DNA of 64,000 nt. Origin: Trueperella bernardiae (GTDB taxonomy: Bacteria > Actinomycetota > Actinomycetes > Actinomycetales > Actinomycetaceae). The position numbers and the translations under genes are program-made. Shown here one piece after another: positions 35,002 to 42,184 of the stretch (the stretch's first letter is position 1; the number at the start of each line of letters is the position of its first letter). The notes beneath the pieces were generated by a model, which saw only the letters and a list, made by a program, of their open reading frames with translations, did not search any database and was not told where the DNA came from. The stretch lies in assembly GCF_001469025.1 (NCBI RefSeq), contig NZ_LNIZ01000008.1:37150-101149 (forward strand). Direction: 5' to 3'.

Positions 35002-35643
35002 ATGATGAACGAAGATCGTATCGACGCCCTCGCGGCCGCCTTCCTCACCCTGGGGCGCCTGCACCTCGACGCGCCGGATGAGGCCACACTCGGCCAGTTG
35101 CGCCAGATGTACACCGAGTGGCCGCTGGCCGGCACAAAGTCGCCGCACACGGCGGCCGGCCTGCTCGACTGGGCCGAGTCGTTCGAGAAAGGGGAGAGCA
35201 CCGACCAGCTGCGCTCGGACATCAACGCCCTCTACGGCCGTACGGCCACCGCGCTGGTACCGCCATTCGAATCAGTGCACCGCGGCAAGGACGGGCTGGT
35301 GTTCGACGAGGAGACGCTGCAGGTCCGCGCCGAATACCGCCAGCTGGGGCTCGAAGCCCCCTACCTGCACAAGGAGCCGGACGATCACGTGGGCCTCGAG
35401 TTCGACTTCGTAGCCCAGGGGCTCGTTCGCACGCTCGGTGCGCTCGAGGTCAGTGCGCTGACGGACGCGAACCGGTACATCGACGTCGTGGGCAGGTTCT
35501 ACCGGGAGCACCTGGAGCTGTGGGCGCCGCAGATGCTCGCCGCCGCACGGGAGCACGCCGCCACGGCCTTCTACCGCGGGGTGCTGGCGCTCTCGCTCGG
35601 GGCGCTCGAAGAGCTCGGCGCGCTGCTGGCCGATCAGGAGTAG
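35002..35643 (+). CDS. TorD/DmsD-family molybdoenzyme chaperone
   Basis: A 213-residue all-alpha protein of the TorD/DmsD family. The diagnostic core is VPPFESVHRGKDGLVFDEET and, further on, EPDDHVGLEFDFVAQGLVRT (the conserved E-P-D-D-H hinge). Proteins of this family bind the Tat signal of their molybdoenzyme and hold it until the bis-MGD cofactor is inserted. One copy for two dmsABC operons implies it serves both; the two Tat peptides are identical over the core. ATG 35002 and ATG 35005 are both possible. Confidence 0.88.
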   Translation: MMNEDRIDALAAAFLTLGRLHLDAPDEATLGQLRQMYTEWPLAGTKSPHTAAGLLDWAESFEKGESTDQLRSDINALYGRTATALVPPFESVHRGKDGLVFDEETLQVRAEYRQLGLEAPYLHKEPDDHVGLEFDFVAQGLVRTLGALEVSALTDANRYIDVVGRFYREHLELWAPQMLAAAREHAATAFYRGVLALSLGALEELGALLADQE

Positions 35644-35712
35644 CAGCGATTTGTGGTGTGAAGGCGCGCGTCGGCGCGGCTGGCGTGGACTAGTGGGTGC
35701 GGGGAGGTCAGT

Positions 35713-36768
35713 GTGAACGAAACGGCGTGGCTGTTCGTCACCACCGGCATCGGGCTGGTGGTGACGGTGGCGGCGATCCTTGGCCTACAGCGATGGGCCG
35801 GTGTGAGGGCCGGGTGGCAGCCGATGGTGGCAACCATCCGAGCCGTGGTCCAGCTCGCGGTGCTCGCACTGGTGTTGCACGGGGTGTTCACGTATGCGTG
35901 GACAGCCGCGCTCATGCTGGCCGTGATGATGACCGTGGCCTCACTGACCGCCGGGAAGCGACTCCACGAGCTGCCCTATGGCAGGCGGGCGGCGGCGATC
36001 GGGATCGTCGCCGCCGCGGGTACCACCATCGCCCTGGTGTTCGGGGTGCGGATGATGGAGTTGACGGTCTCGAACTTCATTGCCATGAGTGGGATCATCA
36101 CGGGCAATTCGATGTCGGCGGCCACGTTGACCGGGCGGCGCTTCCTTGCGAGCTCGCAGGCGCAACGCGGGGAGGTTGAGGGCTGGTTCGCGCTCGGGGC
36201 GCCGTCGAGCACGGCGTTTGGGCGGGTCAGCCGCACGGCGATCGAGGAGATGTTGCTACCCACAATCGACCAAACCAAGGCCACCGGCCTGGTGACCATG
36301 CCGGGCGCCTTCGTGGGCGCGCTAATCGGCGGGGCCTCGCCGCTGGAGGCCGCGCGCTTCCAGGTGGTGGTGCTGGTTTCCATCATGCTGGCGCAGACGA
36401 TCTGCGGCATCATCGTCACGCGCGTGCTCTCGCGCGCCACGGTGATCGTCTCGGACGAGCAGCCGGCGGCTCCCACATCCGACCACAAGCGGGACAAGGC
36501 CACGCACGCGAAAGGCGAGGCGCCGAGGCAGGCCGATGCTGCCAACTCCGGGGCCGAGCCAGAGAAGTCCGGGGCCGAGTCGGACACCTCCGGGGCGTCC
36601 GTAGAGCCAGATTCCGGCGATTCCGACCCCGCCGGCCCTGCCGGCTCTCCTACGTCCGACACTCCCGAATCTCCCGAGCCGGCCGAGGCCGAGGGGGACG
36701 CGGAAGACGACGATCGTCGTCGTGCGGAGGACGCACTCCCGCGCCGGAAACGCAACCTGGGAAAGTAG
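35713..36768 (+). CDS. FetB/UPF0014-family ABC transporter permease with long acidic C-terminal tail
   Basis: A 351-residue membrane protein. Residues 1-250 carry about seven helices and the FetB signatures GIITGNSMSAATLTGRRF and TAIEEMLLPTIDQTKATGLV, associated with the FetAB iron export family. The last 100 residues are a disordered tail rich in Ser, Pro, Glu, Asp and Ala ending in a basic RRKRNLGK, absent from standard FetB. No FetA ATPase is next to it. Start GTG 35713 behind GGAGG. Confidence 0.82.
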   Translation: MNETAWLFVTTGIGLVVTVAAILGLQRWAGVRAGWQPMVATIRAVVQLAVLALVLHGVFTYAWTAALMLAVMMTVASLTAGKRLHELPYGRRAAAIGIVAAAGTTIALVFGVRMMELTVSNFIAMSGIITGNSMSAATLTGRRFLASSQAQRGEVEGWFALGAPSSTAFGRVSRTAIEEMLLPTIDQTKATGLVTMPGAFVGALIGGASPLEAARFQVVVLVSIMLAQTICGIIVTRVLSRATVIVSDEQPAAPTSDHKRDKATHAKGEAPRQADAANSGAEPEKSGAESDTSGASVEPDSGDSDPAGPAGSPTSDTPESPEPAEAEGDAEDDDRRRAEDALPRRKRNLGK

Positions 36769-36825
36769 CCCTTCCATCCGTCGTACTCGCCTGAATTCCG
36801 TGAATGATCATGCAAAAATAGAGGT

Positions 36826-37764
36826 ATGAGCGAGATTATTGGCGTAGATGTTGGCGGCACGAAGATTGCTGCCGGTGTAGTCGACCAGCATGGCAACATC
36901 CTCAAGATGGCCCGCAAACCTACGGATACGCGCACGGCCGACTCCGTGGTTGCCACAATCCTAGAAGTGATTGAGGAGCTCGGCGCCCACGACGCCGACG
37001 CGATCGGCATCGGCGCTGCCGGCTTCATCGAGGAAGATCGCTCAACAGTCACGTTTGCGCCGAACGTCAACTGGCGAAACGAGCCGCTTGGCCAGCGTGT
37101 GGAGGAGGCGACCGGCCTACACACAGTGGTTGAGAACGACGCGAACGCGGCCGCCTGGGGCGAGTTCCGCTTCGGCGCGGCGCGAGAGTACAACTCGGCG
37201 GTGGTGGTCACGGTCGGCACCGGCATCGGCGGTGGCATCATTCTTGACGGCAAGCTGGTGCGCGGCTCGCGCGGGTTCGCGGGCGAGATCGGGCACATCA
37301 ACATGGTCGAGGGTGGCATCCCGTGTGGCTGTGGCTTGCGCGGATGCTGGGAGGTTTACTCGTCGGGCGGTGCGCTGCTGCGTGCGGCACGCAAGATTGC
37401 CCGCCAGGATCGCGAGCGCTCCGCCGGCATGCTCGAGCTCGCCGCCGGGGACCCGGAGGCGATCACCGGCCTCATCATCACCGAGGCCGCACAGAAGGGC
37501 TGCAAGGGAGCGAACGACGCATTCGCCGAAATCGGCAAGTGGCTCGGCCAGGGCATGGCCGACCTGTCCGCGTTGCTCGACCCGGAGGTGTTCGTTCTGG
37601 CTGGCGGCGTGTCGGAGGCGGGCGGGGTCCTGCTTCGCCCGGCGCGTGAGGCCTTCCTTGAGCGCCTCACGGCCCGCGAGTACCGCCCCGAGCCCGCCGT
37701 GCTCCTGGCTTCCCTCGGCAACGACGCCGGCATTATCGGCGCGGCCGACCTGGCACGGGAGTAG
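36826..37764 (+). CDS. ROK-family glucokinase
   Basis: A 312-residue sugar kinase. ATP site GVDVGGTKIAAGVVD at the N-terminus, catalytic ENDANAAAWGEFRFGAAR, sugar-binding GFAGEIGHINMVEGG and the ROK zinc motif CGCGLRGCWE near residue 170. No DNA-binding domain precedes it, so it is a kinase and not a ROK repressor. The best match is actinobacterial glucokinase (ATP type). Start ATG 36826 follows AGAGGT. The gene runs into repeat A4. Confidence 0.9.
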   Translation: MSEIIGVDVGGTKIAAGVVDQHGNILKMARKPTDTRTADSVVATILEVIEELGAHDADAIGIGAAGFIEEDRSTVTFAPNVNWRNEPLGQRVEEATGLHTVVENDANAAAWGEFRFGAAREYNSAVVVTVGTGIGGGIILDGKLVRGSRGFAGEIGHINMVEGGIPCGCGLRGCWEVYSSGGALLRAARKIARQDRERSAGMLELAAGDPEAITGLIITEAAQKGCKGANDAFAEIGKWLGQGMADLSALLDPEVFVLAGGVSEAGGVLLRPAREAFLERLTAREYRPEPAVLLASLGNDAGIIGAADLARE

Positions 37765-37808
37765 TTCGGGCCGCGCGAGCGGGTGGGCTCGTGCGCATTT
37801 GAATTTCC

Positions 37809-37861
37809 TGGACGTTTTCGGGGCGATCTTCTATGTGGGAAGATCGCCCCGAAAACCTCCA
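37809..37861 (+). repeat. Family A palindromic repeat, copy A4
   Basis: A 53-bp palindrome between glucokinase (plus) and the mobA-like gene (minus). Arm GGACGTTTTCGGGGCGATCT matches the right side AGATCGCCCCGAAAACCTCC with one mismatch. The GTTTTC/GAAAAC pair replaces GATTCC/GGAATC of the other copies in both arms. Right flank ATCTCTTTTAATC is T-rich. Confidence 0.92.
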
Positions 37862-37955
37862 ATCTCTTTTAATCTCCGCGTGCAAGGGAGCCGATAATCC
37901 GGACTTCCATGGTTCCAGTATCAGTATGCGCCAACTGGTCACTGCCCCGAGCGCC

Positions 37956-38028
37956 GACACAACTCGTGAACCTAAGCCCTACCGGGCCCCTCTAGCAACC
38001 GGCAGCCAGCATATTCACGACTTCCGCC
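37956..38028 (+). repeat. Family B dispersed inverted repeat, copy B2
   Basis: GACACAACTCGTGAACCTAA at the left and ATATTCACGACTTCCG at the right, with TCTAGCAACCGGCAGCC inside. It lies 29 bp past the end of the mobA-like gene and 95 bp from repeat A4. Confidence 0.85.
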
Positions 38029-38056
38029 CACGCCTCGCCACGCTCGCCTTGCACTC

Positions 38057-38629
38057 TCACAGTCGTGCCAGTGTTGCCGCGAGCGCCTCCGCATCCTCGG
38101 GGGTGTCAACATCGATGCACCAGCCCTCGCGATCCTCGACCCGCGCCACGTCAAGCCCGCCGAACGCGCCCCGGATCGAACCGTGCCGCTCGAAGGTCAG
38201 CGCGCGCAGGGCACTCAGCCGGTACACGCCATGCAGGTATTGCGGCCAACCCTCGCAGTTCGCGGGAACCACACCGTCACACTCGACGCGTTCGAGCAAC
38301 CACGGGTAGAGCCGCGGCGCGAGGGGAGCATCGCACGTGGCCAGCCCGACCACGGCGTCGTCGCCGAGATCTAGTTCGGCAAGGCCGGCGGCGACTCCCG
38401 GTAGGGGGCCGCCGCCGGGCGGATCCTCCAACGTGCGCACGACTCCCTCCGGGACTTTCACGCCGTCCGGCGCGATCACCACCGCTTTGCCTGAGAAGCC
38501 GATTCCGGCGAGCTCGTCAAAAAAGATGTCAAGCAAGCGCCGGCCGCCCACCACATAGTCAGGTTTGGAAGCACCCCCGAGGCGCGCCCCCGTTCCCCCA
38601 GCTTGAACGATGACTGCGGCTAGTTCCAT
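38057..38629 (-). CDS. MobA-like molybdenum cofactor guanylyltransferase
   Basis: A 190-residue nucleotidyltransferase. The N-terminal GTP-binding segment is AAVIVQAGGTGARLGGASKP, then VGGRRLLD; EDPPGGGPLPGVAAGL and LATCDAPL match the MobA core. The usual product is the bis-MGD cofactor needed by both DmsA proteins of this window. The first-position Leu of LAGG is Gln and the GxxK lysine is followed by Pro, so it is at the edge of the family; CDP/CTP transferase-like (MocA) activity cannot be excluded. ATG 38629 (MELAAVIV) is the best start. The gene is bracketed by direct copies of repeat B. Confidence 0.8.
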   Translation of the reverse strand: MELAAVIVQAGGTGARLGGASKPDYVVGGRRLLDIFFDELAGIGFSGKAVVIAPDGVKVPEGVVRTLEDPPGGGPLPGVAAGLAELDLGDDAVVGLATCDAPLAPRLYPWLLERVECDGVVPANCEGWPQYLHGVYRLSALRALTFERHGSIRGAFGGLDVARVEDREGWCIDVDTPEDAEALAATLARL

Positions 38630-38672
38630 ACCCTCCAGCCTACCCGGCCGCCGGGCTATCGGCGCCACCCCC

Positions 38673-38746
38673 GACACAATTCGTGAACCTAAGACCCACC
38701 ACGCGCCTATAGCAATCGCCAGCCGATATATTCACGACTTCCGTCG
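38673..38746 (+). repeat. Family B dispersed inverted repeat, copy B3
   Basis: GACACAATTCGTGAACCTAA at the left, TATATTCACGACTTCC then GTCGG at the right, with CTATAGCAATCGCCAGCC inside. The outermost CCGAC and GTCGG also pair. It lies 43 bp upstream of the mobA-like start, in the same orientation as B2. Confidence 0.85.
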
Positions 38747-38788
38747 GCCAGGCCGGCCGGAACAGGTACCGGCGCCCGCGGGCACACA

Positions 38789-38818
38789 AATGGCGGGGAG
38801 CGCCCGCTCCCCGCCATT
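38789..38818 (-). terminator. Terminator of the cupin gene
   Basis: A perfect 14-bp stem (AATGGCGGGGAGCG with its complement at 38805-38818) and 2-nt loop; the minus strand then reads TTTGTG. It lies 48 bp past the cupin stop codon. Confidence 0.85.
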
Positions 38819-38866
38819 GCCATGCCTATGCGCTGAGGCGTACCCTAAGCCCTCGGTCTGTGAGTC

Positions 38867-39295
38867 TTAGTCCTCGTTCGGATCGGCCTCGGCATCGGCC
38901 TGAGTCTGGTGGACCGTGCCCGGTTCGTGGTCCGGCACCGCGTAGATGGTGTACAGCTTCAGCGGCTCGTCACCAATGTTGGTGACGTTGTGCCACACGC
39001 CGTCGGGCACGAAGATCGCGTCGTCATCCTCCACGATGCGCTCGAAATTGAGGTCATCCTCCGCGGGACCCATCTGGCATTTGCCCTTGCCCTGCTCGAT
39101 GCGCAGGAACTGGTCAATGCCGTGGTGGACCTCCAGGCCGATGTCACCACCCACCGGGATGGACATCACGGTCATCTGGAGGTGCTTGCCGGTCCACATG
39201 GTGGTGCGGAAGGTGTCGTTATTGAGGGTCTCGCCCTCCATGTCGATCACCCATGGCTTCTTACCCTGATCGTCGTAAACGCCTGCGTACTGCAT
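38867..39295 (-). CDS. Cupin-domain protein
   Basis: A 142-residue single-domain cupin. Motif 1 is GLEVHHGIDQFLRIEQGKG and motif 2 is AIFVPDGVWHNVTNIGD, with the two His, Glu/Gln and late His of a metal-binding site. The acidic C-terminus (TQADAEADPNED) is disordered. The closest group is small cytosolic mannose-6-phosphate-isomerase-like cupins; substrate unknown. ATG 39295 follows AAGGAGG. A DtxR-like box lies about 80 bp upstream, suggesting iron or manganese control. Confidence 0.85.
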   Translation of the reverse strand: MQYAGVYDDQGKKPWVIDMEGETLNNDTFRTTMWTGKHLQMTVMSIPVGGDIGLEVHHGIDQFLRIEQGKGKCQMGPAEDDLNFERIVEDDDAIFVPDGVWHNVTNIGDEPLKLYTIYAVPDHEPGTVHQTQADAEADPNED

Positions 39296-39375
39296 TGTGC
39301 CCTCCTTAAAGGCTTGATTGCTTCCATTATCCCGCAGGCGCCGCTCCCCGGCCGCGCACTTCGCTAGCAAAGTAA

Positions 39376-39394
39376 TTAGGTGAGCCTAAGGCTT
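39376..39394 (-). promoter_or_regulatory. DtxR/IdeR-like metal box upstream of the cupin gene
   Basis: TTAGGTGAGCCTAAGGCTT matches the DtxR/IdeR consensus (TTAGGTTAGSCTAACCTAA) at 13 of the first 14 positions, with the palindrome core TTAGG-TGAG-CCTAA intact; the last five positions do not match. It overlaps the 3' end of the MFS gene and is 81 bp upstream of the cupin start codon. Confidence 0.5.
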
Positions 39395-40666
39395 CCGCCG
39401 CCCGACTTCCCTCACGCCCATGACCCACACCAACGCCACCACCAGCAAAATCGCCCCCGAAAAAGCGTAGGCGAGCAGGTATCCGGAGTGATCGATCATC
39501 ACCCCGGCGGCGATCGGCCCGAGGATCTGCCCCAGGTCCGAGGACTGCTGGAAGAAGGACACCACCTTCGACCCCGGCCGCTCCCCAATAATGTCGGCAA
39601 CGGCTCCCTGCTGCGAGGGCTGGATCGCCCCGGACCCGAAGCCTCCCATGAACGACGCCACCAGGATCAGCGCCGCCGAATCCCACACGCCCATGAGCAC
39701 GGTGAACACGCCCGAGATCGTCAGCCCGGCCACCACCAGGTACTTGCGCCCGTACAGGTCAGACAGGTAGCCGGACCTGGTGAGCGCGAGCCCGTTGCCC
39801 GCCGCGAACGCCATGAGCGCGGCGCCCGGCAGCCACGTCGGCGCGCCGGGGATCGCGGCCGCCAGCAGCGGCACCACCGCCACCCGCACCCCGAAGTTCG
39901 TCCATCCCTGCGCGAACGCGGTCAGTAGCACGATCTTAAACCGCCGCAGTTGCAGCGCTTCGGCGATCGTCATCGGCTCCGGCGCACGCACGTTTTCTCC
40001 GACGACGCCGTCGCCCGGCTCGCGCAACACATCCCCGGCTGCGTCCGCCGCGGCTCCCGCGAGCGCCGCCCGCGCCTCGCCCTCAGACCCGCCAGCCCCT
40101 CGCTGCCCTTCCCTCGGGATCAGCACGAACACGATCGTTGCCGCGATCAACAACAGGACCGCGTAGATGGCGAACGGCCAGCGAAACCCGAGCGGTGCGA
40201 GCACCCCGCCCACAGCCGGCCCTAGGATCGAACCGAGCAAGAACCCGGAGCCATACGCCGCCGAGGCCCGCCCCCGTGCATGCACCGGCGAAAGCTTGAT
40301 GATGAGCGACATCGCCGCCACACTGAACATCACCGAGCCAACACCGCCCGCCGCCCGCACTACCAGCAACTGCCAGTAATTCTGCGCCAACGCACTCGCC
40401 GCCGAAGACGCTGCCACAATCACGATCCCCACCATGTACATCGACCGCTCGCCGAACCGGGCCGCGAGCGCACCAGACACCGGCGCAAAACTGAGCCGCA
40501 TGAAAGCGAAGGCGGACACGACAACGGTGGCGAGCGTCGTCGTGACACCAAAGCTCTTTGCGAACTGGGGAAGGACGGGGGCCACAATGCCGTATCCAAG
40601 CGAGACGACCACCGCGGCCGCCACCAAAACCCAGATTTCGCGGGGAAGTTGAACGCGCTCACTCAC
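39386..40666 (-). CDS. MFS transporter (multidrug efflux type)
   Basis: A 426-residue 12-helix transporter. N-terminal IWVLVAAAVVVSLGYGIVAP then FGVTTTLATVVVSAFAFMRL; loop 2-3 signature LAARFGERSMYMVGI is the MFS motif A. The domain linker (about residues 190-235, EGEARAALAGAAADAAGD) is long and Ala-rich. Substrate unknown; drug-proton antiport is typical. Start GTG 40666 is chosen; a GTG two codons downstream (NSERVQ frame aside) would give nearly the same protein. Confidence 0.85.
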   Translation of the reverse strand: MSERVQLPREIWVLVAAAVVVSLGYGIVAPVLPQFAKSFGVTTTLATVVVSAFAFMRLSFAPVSGALAARFGERSMYMVGIVIVAASSAASALAQNYWQLLVVRAAGGVGSVMFSVAAMSLIIKLSPVHARGRASAAYGSGFLLGSILGPAVGGVLAPLGFRWPFAIYAVLLLIAATIVFVLIPREGQRGAGGSEGEARAALAGAAADAAGDVLREPGDGVVGENVRAPEPMTIAEALQLRRFKIVLLTAFAQGWTNFGVRVAVVPLLAAAIPGAPTWLPGAALMAFAAGNGLALTRSGYLSDLYGRKYLVVAGLTISGVFTVLMGVWDSAALILVASFMGGFGSGAIQPSQQGAVADIIGERPGSKVVSFFQQSSDLGQILGPIAAGVMIDHSGYLLAYAFSGAILLVVALVWVMGVREVGRRKP

Positions 40667-40762
40667 TCCGCCTTTCTACCACCTACCCGGGTAGGGTCAA
40701 AGCCCGATGTGAAGACCGCCACCGCGCTGATAGAATAGGGCGGACGCTGAAAGGATATATGG

Positions 40763-42088
40763 ATGCAGCCGTACGAAACCTTCGCTGAACCGCTGACCAT
40801 CATGGCCGATGGCACAATCAAGCAGCTGAACCCATTTTCTGGGACGGAGGTGTGGACTGTACCTGGGCGCGGCAACCGCCCGCTCGGGATCAAGTATCCG
40901 GACCCGCAACCGCTCGACCCGGCACACGACGGCCTCCACTGCGCCTTTTGCACCCAGCGCGTGCTCGAGACCCCGCCGGAAAAGTCACGCCTGATCCGCA
41001 AGGGCGACGACGCCGAGATCGTCCAGACCGACTCCGTGGACATGCTGTCGAAGCAGTGGGAGTTTCGGCGGGTGCCGAACCTGTTCGAGATCCTGTCCTT
41101 CGACTATTGGGCCGCGAACTACGACTACAAGCTGTCGCCGGCGGCCCAGCGCCGGATGGACCACTACATTGCCGACCCGGCCGGGCGCGCGCACGTCATG
41201 CGCGTGCTACGCAACAAGTATTGCTCGAGCATGACCCCGGAAGAGTTTGAGGAGCTACCGGAGGCCGACAAGATCAAGGGCGCCTACTCCTTCTTCGGGG
41301 GCGGCCACGACCTCATCCTCAGCCGTCGCCACTTCGTGGACGGGGCGACGGACGACACGCAGCTTGCGGCGTCGGGAACACTGACCCCGCAAGAACACGA
41401 GTGGTACATGCGCATGACCGTGGAGGCGATGCGCGACCTGTATGAGACGAACCGGTACGTTCGCTACGTGCAGGTGTTCCAAAACTGGCTCAAGCCCGCA
41501 GGCGCGTCCTTCGACCACTTGCACAAGCAGCTCGTGGCGATCGACCAGCGCACGGTCAATGGCCGGATGGAAGTGGCGAAGGTTCGCCGAAATCCGAACC
41601 TGTACAACGAGGCCGGGGTCAACTACGCCAGCTACCACAACCTGGTGATCGCGGAGAACAAGCACGCGGTGGCGATCGCAGGCTTCGGCCACCGCTACCC
41701 CACGCTGGAGATCTGGTCGAAGTCGCCGCGAATCCAGCCGTGGGAGCACACGCGCGAGGAGCAGCGCGCCATGTCGGACCTGGTCCACGCAATGCACGCC
41801 GCCACCGGCGCGCACGTGCCCACCAACGAAGAGTGGTACACGAAGCCCATGGATTCCGACGTCAACATGCCGTGGCGGATCCTCCTCAAGTGGCGCGTGT
41901 CCACCCTGGCCGGCTTCGAGGGCGGCTCGAAGATCTACGTCAACACGATCGACCCGTGGACCTTGCGCGACCGCGTGGTCCCCCGTCTGCTCGAACTTCG
42001 CGCGGAGGGCAAGCTCGCCGGCGGCATCTCGGTGGCTACCGAATGCTCCTGCGAGGTCAACTGCCTCAAGTACAACCCGACGCTGTAG
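40763..42088 (+). CDS. DUF4921-family HIT/GalT-like protein
   Basis: A 441-residue protein related to galactose-1-phosphate uridylyltransferases. A CxxC zinc pair is at C60/C63 (GLHCAFC) and the HIT-like H-x-H-x-Q catalytic motif is SFDHLHKQLVAI (H252, H254, Q256), matching GalT-type nucleotidyl transfer. It is not in a Leloir operon and the family has no confirmed substrate, so a sugar-phosphate nucleotidyltransferase is only a possibility. C-terminal cysteines (TECSCEVNCLKY) may add a second metal site. Start ATG 40763 behind AAAGGA. Confidence 0.85.
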   Translation: MQPYETFAEPLTIMADGTIKQLNPFSGTEVWTVPGRGNRPLGIKYPDPQPLDPAHDGLHCAFCTQRVLETPPEKSRLIRKGDDAEIVQTDSVDMLSKQWEFRRVPNLFEILSFDYWAANYDYKLSPAAQRRMDHYIADPAGRAHVMRVLRNKYCSSMTPEEFEELPEADKIKGAYSFFGGGHDLILSRRHFVDGATDDTQLAASGTLTPQEHEWYMRMTVEAMRDLYETNRYVRYVQVFQNWLKPAGASFDHLHKQLVAIDQRTVNGRMEVAKVRRNPNLYNEAGVNYASYHNLVIAENKHAVAIAGFGHRYPTLEIWSKSPRIQPWEHTREEQRAMSDLVHAMHAATGAHVPTNEEWYTKPMDSDVNMPWRILLKWRVSTLAGFEGGSKIYVNTIDPWTLRDRVVPRLLELRAEGKLAGGISVATECSCEVNCLKYNPTL

Positions 42089-42134
42089 CCACCGGGGCGC
42101 CCGGCGTGGCATGGACCCAGGCTGCACCTGTAGC

Positions 42135-42166
42135 AGTGGGCCCGGTTCTGCCGAACCGGGCCCACT
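42135..42166 (+). terminator. Bidirectional terminator between DUF4921 and the surface-protein pseudogene
   Basis: A perfect 14-bp stem (AGTGGGCCCGGTTC with 42153-42166) and 4-nt loop, followed by ATTTCTT on the plus strand. It lies between convergent genes, the place where family A is found elsewhere, but is unrelated in sequence. Confidence 0.88.
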
Positions 42167-42184
42167 ATTTCTTGCTACCGCGTG

